NCBI RefSeq assembly: GCF_963855985.1 | Contig: NC_087095.1 | Location: 5,962,001 to 6,026,000 of the forward strand | Source: Ostrinia nubilalis | Lineage: Eukaryota > Arthropoda > Insecta > Lepidoptera > Crambidae | Direction of reading: 5' to 3' | Length of the DNA stretch: 64,000 nt | Shown: positions 11,674 to 23,344 of the stretch, one piece after another | How the letters are laid out: the number at the start of each line of letters is the position of its first letter | Numbering within the stretch: the first letter of the stretch is position 1 | The notes under the pieces: model-generated | Database searches by the model: none | Told to the model about the DNA's origin: nothing | The model's input: only the letters and a program-made list of their open reading frames with translations | Position numbers and translations under genes: made by a program

Positions 11674-12468
11674 TACAGGGTGACTTTGAAATCGTTGGCA
11701 TCCTTTTGATATAAGACTCTACTCATGATCATAGTGCATTCCCCAAGATAAGACAAAATCCAATGAGATTTTTGTCATTATTTTAACTATGTATTTGATT
11801 AGTGTGCTCTTATAAAGAGTTTAAAACTATTGTACAGCACATCCTATACATTTTGTAAAATAACACTTAGTACAGTCGCGGAATGAAAAGGTTCGTCACC
11901 TTAGTGTAGGTTTTCGCTTGCACTAGGTACTGTAAGAGTCAAACCTGGCAACATAACCGTGCAAGAGACATTGCTGCTAACGTTTAAATAAATATGACGT
12001 TTGCTAACGAATAAGGTTTTGCTTGTTTATTTTTCTATCCCATCAGTGCAATGTTACAAAATGTAGTTTTTTTATTGAATAGATAATGGCAGGTTGAACC
12101 AACAAGAAGGTTTTAGTTTATCAATCATAATAATCTTCTTGACAAGTTAAATCGTCAAACAACTTTGATCTGAATAATTTTGAACTGTACGTCAGAACAG
12201 TTAAAGATTATTTTCTCTAACTCGAGATTATTCTGTAACATAGTTTCAAAAGGTAATAATTATGTGCTCGCGATTCGTTGAAGGAATCAATTTGAAAACT
12301 GACGAACCTTTTCATTCCGTGACTGTACATACATCGAAATAACATGCCACAGTATCAAGATTTTAAATATAGAAATTTTAACTCATTGGATTTGTCTCAT
12401 ATTTGGGGAATACTATGCATGAGTAGAGTCTTATAAATAAATGCCAACGATTTCAAAGTCAACATGTA
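11674..12468. mobile_element. TACAGGGTGACTTTGAAATCG MITE with a nested MITE
   Basis: Left end TACAGGGTGACTTTGAAATC and right end GATTTCAAAGTCAACATGTA pair over more than 100 bases. The arms include ATAAGACTCTACTCATG with its complement and a CAAAT-AATGAG block. The right tip has diverged. A second inverted-repeat element occupies 11871-12327, so the original was roughly 340 bases. Confidence 0.7.
11871..12327. mobile_element. Nested MITE with TACAGTCGCGGAATG ends
   Basis: Ends are TACAGTCGCGGAATGAAAAG and CTTTTCATTCCGTGACTGTA, extending through GGTTCGTCA and its complement. It lies entirely within the outer MITE at 11674-12468, so the outer element is older. No coding frame is present. Confidence 0.7.
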
Positions 12469-12989
12469 TATTTTTGTTCCGAAAAAGTACCTGTTACAAC
12501 TACATAGTTGCTTTAGTGATAGCTTGATGTGCTGTCGTCAGTACTTTTAAAAAGCTTTTTTCAGTGCCCGCAAAATTTTGGCAGTCACAGAAGGTCTATC
12601 GAGCAGCCCTCGGGAACTGAGTAAGGAAAAATATTAAGCTCTCAGGATTATCGCAGATTTCTGTTGTACAGTCAGCACATCAGATTTATTTTTGATGCAA
12701 AATCGCCAATATCACAAGTATGTACGATACCAGAGTTTGGCTCTATACGCCTCCGTATGAACATAAAATTGTATTTTAATTTCCGAAGTAGCTTTTACAC
12801 TGATTTAAATTTATTTACGATGTCCCTGCGTCATTGAAATTCTATAAAAACTGTATATTTGTAAAATATTCAACTTTATGCTCTGAATAATTGAGTCTGA
12901 TGTCGAATCAGCGGTGCACGGTAAAACCAAAACTGGTTTTTGTGACATCGTCAATGGTCATTATTAATATTTGGAAATACTATGTAACT

Positions 12990-13021
12990 TGTTTTAAATA
13001 AATAAATAAATAAATAAATTT
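12990..13021. repeat. (AAAT)n microsatellite
   Basis: A run of AAAT units follows GTTTTAAAT. Such runs often mark the 3' tail of a LINE, but the upstream sequence was not recognised. Confidence 0.6.
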
Positions 13022-13029
13022 ATTCATTA

Positions 13030-13663
13030 CTAGCGGCCGCCCGCGACTTCGTACGCGTGGATCCCGTTACCCCCTTCATCTATCTTACGCGGTTTAGATT
13101 TTTTTATACAAATGTTTTTTCCCGCTAACTCCCGTTCCCTTGGGAATTTTGCAATATCCTGCTGTAACTAAGCTATAAGTTTACTAAGGTACCTGCATGC
13201 CAAATTTCAAGTGTCTAACTTAAGCGGTTTAGATTTTTCTTACAAATGTTTTTTCCCGCTAACTCCCGTTCCCGTGGAAATTTTGCAATATCCTGTTGAA
13301 ACTAAGCTTTAAGTTTACTAAGGTACCTGTATGCCAAATTTCAAGCGTCTAACTTAAGCGGTTTAGATTTTTCATACAAAAGGATTTTCCCGCTAAATCC
13401 CGTTCCCGTGGGATACTCCTAAGTATACTATAACCTGCCCAGGAGTATGAAGAATAATTGTACCAAGATTCGTTAAAATCCGTCTAGTAGTTTTTGTTTC
13501 TATAAGGAACATACAGACGGGCAGACGGACAGACAGACAAAAATTTTACTGATTGCATTTTTGGCATCAGTATCGATCACTAATCAACCCCTGATAGTTA
13601 ATTTGAAAATGTATTTCATGTACAGAATTGACTTCTCTTCAGATTTATTATAAATATAGATTT
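13030..13663 (+). repeat. CTAGCGGCCGCCCGCGACTTCG repeat, copy 1, with internal duplication
   Basis: Matches 20465-20952 from the opening GC block to the final ACAGATTTATTATAA. In this copy an internal unit of about 134 bases, from GCGGTTTAGATTTTT to CAAATTTCAAGTGTCTAACTT, occurs twice plus a partial third. The second copy has one plus a partial. A GACAGACAGACAAAAATTTTACTG block precedes the 3' end. No coding frame was found; it is probably a non-autonomous element of unresolved class. Confidence 0.65.
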
Positions 13664-13699
13664 CTACAATAAAACATTTAGTGCCTGATTTCATAAAAG

Positions 13700-14155
13700 T
13701 CATCAGCGTAACAGTCCAAGCAAAAACCGTTTATGCAGTTATCGGTTCTTCAACAGATATGACCAGACCACTGCACTTCTGGGTTCTGAATCCTTTGTTA
13801 AAGGTTAAATCAAAATAAAGGTTAAATTTCTATAATATTTCTAGCAGCCGTTTGCCGATCCACTTATTTCATATTCCTATCTGGTTAACTGTGGGGCTAT
13901 ACCAAGCATCAATGAACAAAATAAAGTTATGGGTATTTCATCCATCATAAGGTAATCTAATCTATTACTAAGACAGTGTTGAAGGTTAGTTTCGGAGGGG
14001 TCTATCACTTATCGTCTTAGGCCGTCTTAGCATAAATTAACCTCTGTTGTATTATTTCGGATAACTGTCATAGTTTGCATAATACCTACCTAAGTATTAA
14101 AATGTGCCACTATAAATATGTATTGAAATGGTGAAATAACTTTACTGTTAATAAA
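13700..14155. other. No gene seen
   Basis: AT-rich sequence between two dispersed repeats. No frame, RNA or element termini could be supported. Confidence 0.45.
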
Positions 14156-14159
14156 ATAG

Positions 14160-14285
14160 AACAGTTTAACTTTCCCCGGGAGAAACTTGACCTTCACTGG
14201 TTGGGTTTTTATTGGCGATTAAGCTGTAGATCCTGGCTACACAGGAGTTGCAGTGGTGGGAATAAGAGGTGGGAATAGTCCCGTA
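14160..14285 (+). repeat. 125-bp dispersed repeat, copy 2
   Basis: Nearly identical to 7830-7955 across its length, with a few substitutions such as GGCGATTAAGC for GGCGGTCAAGC. Its boundaries match those of copy 1, which supports a transposed unit. Confidence 0.6.
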
Positions 14286-14289
14286 TTAA

Positions 14290-15012
14290 TAAAATAGACA
14301 GACAGCTACATTTATAAGACGACATGGATCAATCTTCATCATCATCAGGTCATTCAGTTTACATTAAATTTCAGGAATACGATATCCAATTTACTAGAGG
14401 CAAATGTAGGATTGACATAATATTCCTTAAGCTGACCAAACGGATTGGGGAAGCCCAGTGTTAGCATATTATTATTTCTTGTTTAGTCGTCTCTTATACA
14501 TAGATATCCTATGGGAAGAAAGTTCTTATTCTACGACTAGAAACATCCTCAAAAAGTACTAATTACCTACTTAAAAATGCTTTTATTATCCCTCGCACTC
14601 TTACTTGACGAAATAACATCATGATAATTAAGAGGTTTTACATTTAAGGGGAACATTTAATGAAATTACAATTAATTATAATTATGTGTCGGATGAGTCA
14701 GATTTAGGATAATAAATAACATGACAAGTCGTATTAATTAATTAAAAACATGCTCCAATTATGCTTTCATCAGCAAATTTATTAAAAAGAAATAGCTGGT
14801 TTATTAATCATTGTTGAAAAGGTAGAAAACTTTCCCGTTTGACAAGTCGCAATTCGTAATATGTTTAAGTAGTCTCGCAGTTCTCCCCGATGATTTACAT
14901 AAGTAATATACTAATGGTAAAGTTTGAAAGAGCTCTAACTAAGACAAGGTACACTATATTATTATCATGACACCTTCAAACAATTTTCGTCTCTTGTTTT
15001 TCTTCTGTTATT
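14290..15012. other. No gene seen
   Basis: AT-rich sequence with no supportable frame or element; a long inverted repeat follows directly. Confidence 0.45.
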
Positions 15013-15818
15013 AAAGGACAGTGCCAATCGATGTATGGAAGTTGGACCAAGTGCTGCCCAGACTGAAACTATAGTGCATTTTGTTCCTCAGGCCAATACT
15101 AATTTGTAAACTGGAGCGCACTGAAATCTATCCCTGGAGATAAGAGAAAAAAAGAGTTTTGTTTTGAATTATTTACATACAAAATATCATCGATGTATAC
15201 CTACTACGTATAAGATTTCGCGATTTTGGCATTTAATAACACTCGCTATGTTGAACTTAACCATACTGCATCCGTACACCTTACTTTAGTACGACTTCGA
15301 CATTATTTATAAGCGATCAAGCGCTGTTTCAGTAGTTTAGTTAATTGACCGAAATCAATTATTTCCAAAATGGAGCAAGAAGTTTTAGCTTACAATAACT
15401 TCAATAATCTATTCTAATACACCAATAAATTGATTTTTCGTAAGTATAGAGAACTAAAACTTCTTGCTTCATTTCGAAAATAATGATTTCTCTCAACTAA
15501 CCAAACTATTGCAACTGCGTTAGATCGCTTATAAAGAATGTCTAAGTCGCACTAAAGTACGGTGTACGGATGCAGTATGGTTAAGTTCAACATAGCGAGT
15601 GTTATTTAATGCCAAAATCACGAAATCTTATGCGTAGTACGTATATATCGATGATATTTTGTATGTAAATAATTCAAAACAAAACTCTATTTTTCTCTTA
15701 ACTCCAGGGATAGATTTCAGTGCGCTTCGGTTTACACATTACTATGGGCCTGAGGAACAAAATGCACTATGGGTTGATTCTGGGCAGCACTTGGTCCAGA
15801 CCCTGGCACTATCCTTTG
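15013..15818. mobile_element. Long foldback element, arms about 380 bases
   Basis: The left arm starts AAAGGACAGTGCCA and the right arm ends TGGCACTATCCTTT. Most of the intervening 800 bases pair. Matching blocks include AAGTGCTGCCCAG, GCGCACTGAAATCTATCC, GTATACCTACTACG against CGTAGTACGTATA, and CATACTGCATCCGTACACC. The loop is about 45 AT-rich bases near 15396-15438. No protein is encoded. A transcript crossing it would form a long double-stranded hairpin, a potential Dicer substrate. Confidence 0.75.
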
Positions 15819-15819
15819 T

Positions 15820-16273
15820 TTTATTATTTACGTTGTAAAAAATTGGATTAATGATTTTGTAGTGAGAACGAAGCGGGAAATATTAACCAAGTTGTATTTA
15901 TACTTTTGTTATTCCATTTCAAAATAAGTATGTTGCCCGTGGAAAAGGCTTTTACGCGATTTATAAAAAAGGTATAATCCATCAATGTTAATTAACTTTG
16001 TTTTGTTTGTTTAGTAATCCATCAAAACTGTGCAATAGATGTGGGTGCAGTAAGTTCATTTTAACTGAGCGTAAGCATTTGTTTTTGTTTTTCTATTTTA
16101 CGTCAGTAGCAGACGTTTCTATGTGACAGTGAAGTGACACACTATAAAAGCAAATTGGTTATGTGCTACGTTCCTAGGTGATTTGACAGGTCTGGGCATG
16201 GTACTTGCTCCGCACATTTCACAATACCTTTAACAGGTATCAAGCTCTTTTACTTTAAACGTATGTACACACG
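15820..16273. other. No gene seen
   Basis: AT-rich sequence without recognisable genes or bounded repeats. Confidence 0.4.
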
Positions 16274-16384
16274 GCCACACTGTTAACTATCCATTTCCGT
16301 TTTTACTCTCGCTCTCATCAAATGGCGATTCTTTGCGATAGAACGAGATGACATGACGGGCAATGGATAGTTAACACTGTTGCC
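16274..16384. mobile_element. Short MITE with GTTAACTATCCATT arms
   Basis: GGCCACACTGTTAACTATCC on the left pairs with GGATAGTTAACACTGTTGCC on the right. The interior contains a second pairing between CTCGCTCTCATC and a GATAGAACGAGATGA block. It is about 110 bases long with no clear target duplication. Confidence 0.55.
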
Positions 16385-16483
16385 GATGGTACAGTTGACA
16401 GCACATCAAACTAACTACAACCTTTTTTTGCAAATTGCCTCTATTTCTACTACAAAGCTGCCATAGATTTATTTTACAGATAC

Positions 16484-16762
16484 AAATGATGTGCCGTCGT
16501 CTAGCTCGTAGAGCTGATGGCCGCTGGGGCAGGAAAGTTTTCAAGTGGCGACTACGAGCCGAAAGACGTAGGCAAAAGTCATCGTTGCCGAAAGTCGTCG
16601 GTCCATCTAGTGGAACGCCTGCCCACAGCAGGCCTCCCACTAGATGGAGCAAAGATCTGGTGAAGTGCCTGAATGCGGGCGGCGCAGGACCGGTCTTTGT
16701 GGAAAACCTTGGGGAGGCCTTTGTCCAGCAGTGGACGTCTTTCTGCTGAAACGAACGAACGC
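16484..16762 (+). pseudogene. 3' end of an RTE-type LINE ORF (fragment)
   Basis: The plus strand encodes, with breaks, the C-terminal tail typical of RTE-type ORF2 proteins: a DGRW block, then PPTRW-x-DDLVK, then a run ending EAFVQQWTSF before a stop. Related fragments at 26511, 29115, 33752 and 45862 (plus) and 26949, 38265 and 44404 (minus) share these words. This copy has an extra GTGGAACGCCTGCCCACAGC block. The opposite-strand frame of 165 codons is a shadow of it. Confidence 0.65.
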
Positions 16763-17086
16763 CGTCGTCTGAACCTTTTATATTAATCTCACAACAGCGT
16801 TGTTGTTGCTCAGCAACGGGTTTTTTTAATGAAAGGCGCGGGCGCTGAATGGTTAATAGATCAAACACCCCAAGATCTTACATAAAAGGTTACGCGATAA
16901 AAGCAACGCACGGAAAATATCATCGTTATGATGTTTGTATTTTATGATAAATTGAGCTTTGGTCATTTTTCCTTTTTGTGAAATGTGCCTTTCAAATATC
17001 TCTAACAACTTTTCTCCTGAATTTGTTGAAAATAATTTGGACTCGTCGCAAAACTCACCCTTTATATCAAGTAAGTATAAAACAGT

Positions 17087-17940
17087 CTAAAGTTAAAATT
17101 AATTTTAAAGGCATTGATTTAGTTATTGATATCTTTCCCTTTATCAAAGTACCTATTAAATTATGGCAAAAACCTGCCAGTTTTATACTACTCCAATCCA
17201 ATCCAAGATATAAAGTTTGGTAGTGAATAAAATATTCGCAACTAAAACATTTTGTAACATGAAAGTTGATTGATATAAAATATTATATTGACAGTGACCC
17301 GTATTTACTGACTGAGTGAATCTGCCGTTGGCTGCCAAGTGAAATAAAGTAATGAGTCGTTCATTCTCTATTTGAGTCGAGTTTTATCATACTTTCACAA
17401 AGGGCCAGTTTTTATTAGCACGGACTATACATTACCTCGCATTTCACTTGATTTATTGAATGAAATTCCTAAGGAAAGCTTGAGCTAACGATGTTATCAT
17501 AAATTACTTGTAAAAATGCCGAGTGTAAGGGACAGGTGATAACAAAAATAGTGACTTGAGGTCATTCTTTAAGTTGAATATTTTCTATAGGTTTAACAAA
17601 CCCTGTAATAATGTGAAGGAGTGAATGAACAACATATAAGAATCACCCCAATGATCTAAATACACAATCATTGCGAATCCGAAAGATTTCAAGTAAACAC
17701 CATGTGAGATTAAAGCAAAATAGTTACGAATCGGTTTAAAAAAGTAAAAAATCTTCTCAAGGGGATTGTTTTATAATATTTCAATCGACTTTCATGTTTG
17801 CGAATATTTTATTCACTTACCAAACTTTATATTTGGGGATTGGAGTAGCACTTAAAAACTGGCAGGTTTTTGCTGTAACTTAATGAAGCTAAAATATCAA
17901 GAACTAAATCAATCTCTTTAAAATTAATTTAAACTTTAGA
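17087..17940. repeat. Degraded inverted repeat
   Basis: Sequence at 17087-17285 recurs inverted at about 17770-17940. Shared words are AACCTGCCAGTTTT with its complement, TAAAGTTTGGTAGTGAATAAAATATTCGCAA, and TAAAATTAATTTTAAAG. The spacer of about 480 bases is AT-rich. This is probably an old terminal-inverted-repeat element; no termini or duplications were resolved. Confidence 0.5.
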
Positions 17941-18179
17941 TTTTAAAGGATCAACATGTAACATTAAAGTTTTCAAAGACCAATTATAAATGTACGATGG
18001 CGCTCTCAAAAAGGCAAAATAACGTTACGATAGCCTTGTTCGGATTAAATAGGTACTTAGAAAAGTACGGCTTCCAAAACTTTTCACATCATCTTTTTAT
18101 TCACAGCTGCCATCCCTATCAGCTTATATCTGCTCAATTAAATAAAAAGCTTTGTAAAACAACAAAACAAGCGTAAGAT

Positions 18180-18435
18180 CCCGGACGGAACTGATAATAA
18201 TAACTCCGCTTTCTGTGGAAGTTTCGCGCGCTTCCTGCGATGTTCGCCCGCCCAACAAGCGCCCAAAGCTGAGTCGACGCCGCGCCGCCAGCGAACCGCC
18301 CGCCTTACGTGTCATGCCGCCCGCCCTACGCGCGCAACTCTAACTTGCGTATTAACAATCAAACTTTCTGTGTCCAAACTGTTTAGTGAATTCAAGTGGG
18401 TTTATGAAAGTTTAATCAAAGAACACGTTAGTTCG
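18180..18435 (+). promoter_or_regulatory. CpG-rich patch with splice-donor motif; possible host promoter and first exon
   Basis: About 150 bases (18185-18345) are rich in CG dinucleotides in otherwise AT-rich DNA. They are followed by a non-coding stretch ending TTAGTTCG, then GTAAGTAC at 18436, a near-perfect 5' splice site. A non-coding 5' exon of a host gene reading rightward would look like this. No coding start or downstream exon is visible in the window, so the call is inference. The minus-strand 63-codon frame here is arginine-rich and unconvincing. Confidence 0.3.
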
Positions 18436-18864
18436 GTAAGTACATTTTGAGTAAATTTAAATTAGCAATGAATATCAAATAGGAAACTTCAAATTACTTT
18501 CTTGTAAAGTTTTAAATATTAATAATTTATAGATTTATCCTTTGCATTTCAAAGCAAAGTTCCAAGACAAATTAATAATCATTAAATACAGGAGTAGAAA
18601 AACAATTAAATAAGAATTAACTTTAATTAAGAAGTTGTGACGTAATATTTATTGTAATAACAGCTTTTCGGCGATTATTTTCGTGTTGCCTATTAAAATT
18701 ACCAAGCGGAAAGATTACAGATTACCGATATGATATCTATTGTCATATCAATCAATTACGTAGATAACAAATAATTTTTCGAGCAGTGATCGAACGCAAT
18801 AAAGCACCTACTCGTATACCACAGATTACTATAAGTTTTCTAGAGATTTTTTCAGCATAGTAAA

Positions 18865-19190
18865 TAGGCTAGTTTCCTAAAAAAAAATTTTTAGTCCGTC
18901 AATTTTAATATCATAAAATATTGGACAGTTTGGACACGTATATTTTTAATTATCAATCAAACAAATAATTACAAAGTTATGGTGCTTTGAAGTTCCGCGC
19001 GACGTCACAAAGTGCTGCACTTTTAAACACTCATTGACGTCACAGCCCTCATGTTACGAACTTTGGCGCGCTTGATCTCTTTAAATTGTCATTAGATTGA
19101 TAAAGTGAAAAATAAGTGTCAAATATTTTTTGATAAGTTAACTGACGGACTAATTAAAACTCTTGCTTTTTCACCCAGGAAACATCCCTA
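18865..19190. mobile_element. MITE with two TGACGTCA-like sites
   Basis: Left TAGGCTAGTTTCCT and right AGGAAACATCCCTA are imperfect inverted ends. Inside them TTTTAGTCCGTCAA pairs with TTAACTGACGGACTAA. The middle holds GCGACGTCACAAAG and ATTGACGTCACAG, both containing the CREB/ATF core GACGTCA. No coding frame is present. Confidence 0.55.
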
Positions 19191-20130
19191 TTGTACTTGC
19201 CATATTTAATAACATAACTTTTAACAAATTATAACAATTCAATGCAAAAGTTATTTTATTCCAAGTTGTTAAAATACATATTATATAAGTTACATAACAG
19301 TTAATAAAACAAAATTAACGAAGTTTTACGTTTTGAGTTGCAACTTTTCCTTCAAAACAGTAGAAGGTTAATTTTGGATCAAGATATTAAAGATCGCTCA
19401 GTTATGAGTTTTTAATAAAGTAAACTTTTTGCTTATAAGAATTAGGCTCTATTACCGTGTGCTTTTTTGTTTGTAAACATTTTAATCGTAAAAAAATGTA
19501 CTGTAGGTAGAAAACCTTTAGAATTTAAATCTTTGGTATGAAATCCCACATCGCAATACAATGTTAAAATAATAATTTCATTCGTTACTTAAACAATAAA
19601 AACACGTTTTACATTTAAGTACGACTTTAGATGTTTAATCGGCTATGAACCTACCACTTTATGATGCTGTATCGATTTACCAAGGAACCTATTTAAATGC
19701 GTTTTTATACCTTCCTTAAAGAGTGCTTAAGTAGATTACTTTACATAAAGGATAAACAAACCTTTTTACCTTTTTGTAACAACACTGTTATCTAACCTGA
19801 AGGTTGTCTGGAAGAGATCGATTTAAGCGATAAGGCGTAAATGGCTCTCCGAATAATCGTTTTGTAACTTTGTGGTACAATTAAGTATCCATCTGTCTTC
19901 TAGTTTATAGGATATTACTCGTATAATTTTCCTTTTGTTTTGCTTCGATGTTTAGGGTTTCTTGGTAACGTTTTAGTAGTTTCTTAGTATCTATTGTTTC
20001 TTAGTTCCTTTAGTTGGTAAATGACAAGAAGTCACGTCATTTATGGTAGTTCTTGTAACGAAAGAAGCTGACAAAGGGAACTAATTTTCTTCCTTCACTT
20101 CTTCTCATCACCAGCCGATATGCTGTCCAA
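19191..20130. other. No gene seen
   Basis: Strongly AT-rich sequence with many short A and T runs; no gene or bounded element was recognised. Confidence 0.45.
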
Positions 20131-20135
20131 AATGT

Positions 20136-20345
20136 TATTTCTTTATTTATTTATTTATTGAGAAACTCTACAATAATTTACAATTTACATGGGTTAAAAA
20201 CATTAAATTAGAGATGCTTGGCCAATAACCGAGTTTTATAACTACTACAAATTGATGCAACGTAAGTCTAGAACTAGGTAAAAAGTAAAATTAGATTAAA
20301 ATTAAAAACGAGGTTATAATATTAAAATTTAGAGTTATAAGAGAG
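20136..20345 (-). repeat. Probable LINE 3' end, reverse
   Basis: Starts with a (TTTA)n run, the complement of an (AAAT)n LINE tail, followed by a moderately complex sequence. By analogy with the tails at 34345-34372 and 57620-57650 it may be a LINE end. No coding part or duplication was seen. Confidence 0.35.
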
Positions 20346-20464
20346 TAGTCCAAACCCGACATTCCGCTAGCCGAGATATACCTACATTCAGCGAAATATC
20401 GAGTTTAGACTCCTCTTAAATGTACCTACTCATGTTAAATATGTCTAGGTCATTATATTTCAAA

Positions 20465-20952
20465 CTAGCGGGCCGCCCGCGACTTCGTACGCGTGGATCC
20501 CGTTTTACCCCCTTCATCTATCTTACGCGGTTTAGATTTTTTCATACAAATGTTTTTTCCCGATAACTCCCGTTCCCGTGGGAATTTTGCAATATCCTGC
20601 TGTAACTAAGCTTTAAGTTTACTAAGGTACCTGCATGCCAAATTTCAAGCGTCTAACTTAAGCGGTTGAGATTTTTCATACAAAAGGATTTTCCCGCTAA
20701 TTCCCGTTCCCGTGGGAATTCCTAAGTATACTATAACCTGCCCAGGAGTATGAAGAATATTTGTACCAAGTTTCGTTAAAATCCGTCGAGCAGTTTTTGT
20801 TTCTATAAGGAAAATACAGACAGACAGACAAAAATTTTACTGATTGCATTTTTGGCATCAGTATCGATCACTAATCACCCCCTGATAGTTATTTTGAAAA
20901 TATATTTCATGTACAGAATTGACCTCTCTACAGATTTATTATAAGTATAGAT
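20465..20952 (+). repeat. CTAGCGGGCCGCCCGCGACTTCG repeat, copy 2
   Basis: Shorter copy of the 13030-13663 family. The start, internal CCCGTTCCCGTGGGAATT phrases, GACAGACAGACAAAAATTT block and ACAGATTTATTATAA end all match. It has one full and one partial internal unit rather than two plus a partial, so the size difference is an internal repeat-number change. Confidence 0.65.
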
Positions 20953-20959
20953 TGTAAGT

Positions 20960-21695
20960 TTGGTTTAACAGGTTAACACATAATTCTGAGCGTAGTTGGT
21001 ACGCTCAACGGTGCAGAGGGATGCGACATGTCTAGTACGGTACTTAGGTGTACAGTTAAACCTATCTCAGACAGAAGATTAGGATTAGGTCCAATTTACT
21101 ATGCAAGATATCGTACAATAGATACATATCAAGTATCTCGCGCCGTGATTCCAGGGAATTAAAGGAGATTAAAGGGCTTTCAAGGGAGTTAACAAAAAAT
21201 AGATTTGATCCTATAATAATTTGAACGTCATGCTCATTTAATACCTTAAAATAAACTATCCTGGTTTCTGGAAAACATTTACTTTGACCCATTTCAAAGT
21301 GCTCCATTCCCTTTACATTCTTCGATCCACTTTAAGTGTTCCACAGTGACTTGACATTTTTAAGGAACAGTAGCTACCTGGTCGGGAGATCCTTTTACAA
21401 TGACGTCACAAATTTTTAGGACAGATCCTTGCAAATTGGACAGCTCATCGATAAATTAATGTCTCAGTTAGAGCGTATAAAATATTGTTATCGTAAGTAA
21501 ATACCAACGTCATGACATGAGTTATTAATTATAATATAATGGAAGTAGGTACAGTAGGTGACGGCACAATATATCTTGCAACACAAAATCAGTGCAGTCT
21601 GATCTGCTGTCGACTGTACAGTCATATTATACGAGTAGTTCGTGACACTCAGTCACCAAAAATTCGCATCACGTCTTTGTTGCAATCGATATACT
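20960..21695. other. No gene seen
   Basis: No family or bounded repeat could be supported; the 81-codon minus-strand frame (21062-21307) has no recognisable domain. Confidence 0.4.
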
Positions 21696-21697
21696 TA

Positions 21698-21814
21698 GGC
21701 TGAGTTGCACCACGTAACTTTGACCATAACAATAACGATAATCGGTGCTTTTAATATAGAGTTTGACAGATTTTTGACGTTTGTCAAAGTTAAAGTAAGA
21801 TGGTGCAACCCAGC
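21698..21814. mobile_element. MITE, GGCTGAGTTGCACCA family, copy 2
   Basis: GGCTGAGTTGCACCACGTAA pairs with the right end, which carries AAAGTAAGATGGTGCAACCC. The middle contains AACGATAATCGGTGCTTTTA and GACAGATTTTTGACGTTTG. TTA precedes it and TTT follows, a decayed 3-bp duplication. Confidence 0.7.
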
Positions 21815-22683
21815 TTTGTTGTGTTGTCAACTTTTTGGCCACTTTGGTTGACGAACTATTTGACGCTGACTGTATATGTAAGCATACAGTTCTCATATTG
21901 CTGCAGTGACGTCATTTACGAAAAGAAGTCCAGCGACAACGTAATGCACTCAGTATCTCAAAAGATATTTTTGTATATACCAAAAGCGCTACAAAATGTA
22001 GAGTTAGTGCCACGTGTCTGACTCTGTATACAGGTGAGCCATTGAGCTAAGCAGAAAATGTAATGCTCAATAAAGATAAATAATACAGATACGAGTGGAG
22101 AGCACAGATGCATGAACGTGAAATAATCGTTTCGTACAATAATGTTGCCTGGACTTTACGTAGAGGTACTCAGTGCAATAAAAGTCTAAATTAAGAGCAA
22201 AGTAAAATATTTTACCGAATATTTTCATTTTAATCTTTGCCATTCTGACGTGATGTTTGAAGATAAAAGTTAGTCTAGCTTAAATGATGTATCTTTATCC
22301 TTTGCTATGCTACCTTTACATTTTAATGTCAGAATTATGTACTTGACTTAATTAGAATTTCATTTTTATTTTAAATATTTGCTTTGGGTATTTTTAGAAA
22401 AGGTCACATAGCAATAAATGTAAAACGCAAACAGTAAAACAAACGTTCTCAATGATGGGGATTTGTAAATAAATTTTGTTTACAATCCTTGTTTGCTGCG
22501 AGTTTTCCTGATATTTTTGGGCGGGATATTGAAAGACAGCTAATAAAAAAGTGGGGGGACTACTGCAAAGTCAGCAAAATAAAAGAAAAATAGATATGAA
22601 GCCTATACTGGGTGTGTTGGTTTATTTGTGGAACCCAGTATATTTTGTGCTAGTCAGCCGGTTGGGAATCGAAGATAAACTAA

Positions 22684-22801
22684 GGCCGAGTTGCACCACC
22701 TAACTTTGACAGAAACTATAACGATAACCGGCGTTTTTTGTATGGAGTTAGACAGATTTTTGACGTTTGTCAAAGTTAAAGTAAGATGGTGCAACCCAGC
22801 C
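22684..22801. mobile_element. MITE, GGCTGAGTTGCACCA family, copy 3
   Basis: Same orientation as the copy 870 bases upstream and very similar, especially the right half (GACAGATTTTTGACGTTTGTC through GGTGCAACCCAGCC). The flanks TAA and TTA do not match exactly. A short separate hairpin with ACTGGGT arms lies at 22608-22643. Confidence 0.7.
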
Positions 22802-23266
22802 TTAGATTTTCAGTGGGAAAATGCTTGTGCATTGTTTGATTAGAGGATGCTTTACGAGATTTCTATGAAAGAGAACCAATTAACAGAACAGAAAATGCTG
22901 TCTGTCTGTCAGGTTTGCAGGTATTTTTGCTGAGATTTGTAATGAATTTGTGCGAGTGAAAGGTAAATGCAGTTGGAATCCGATATCTAGCTAGACAATA
23001 GCTTTCAATGTAGCGATTATTAATTTGGAATTGTATAACTACTGAAACTACCAGTTTCATGCTTTTATTTTTTTTATCATTGAGAGCATTAAGTATTCTT
23101 TTTTATAAGATTTTATGCTTTCGCGTTCCATTTCTATGTAAGCATTATTCTTTTTGTAATTAATCTTATGGCATTTAGAATTTACTATTTTTGGTATAAT
23201 ATGGTTATTATGTTACCCTAAACTACATAAAAAAGCTTTTCATTTAAAAGAGTTATTGTATTAAAA

Positions 23267-23338
23267 GGGCCTAGTTAAAGAAATAAGAAAAGACTTACTT
23301 TGTCTCGCAAGAATCTTTTCTTATTTTTAACTAGGCCC
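23267..23338. mobile_element. 72-bp foldback MITE
   Basis: GGGCCTAGTTAAAGAAATAA pairs with TTATTTTTAACTAGGCCC, and AAGAAAAGA with TCTTTTCTT. The loop is about 20 bases, so nearly the whole unit folds into one stem. Confidence 0.65.
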
Positions 23339-23344
23339 TAGCTA

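Noticed and set aside
16371..16868. 165-codon minus-strand frame
   Set aside because: It lies antisense to an RTE-type LINE tail and crosses a MITE border; its composition comes from the complement of the LINE coding sequence.
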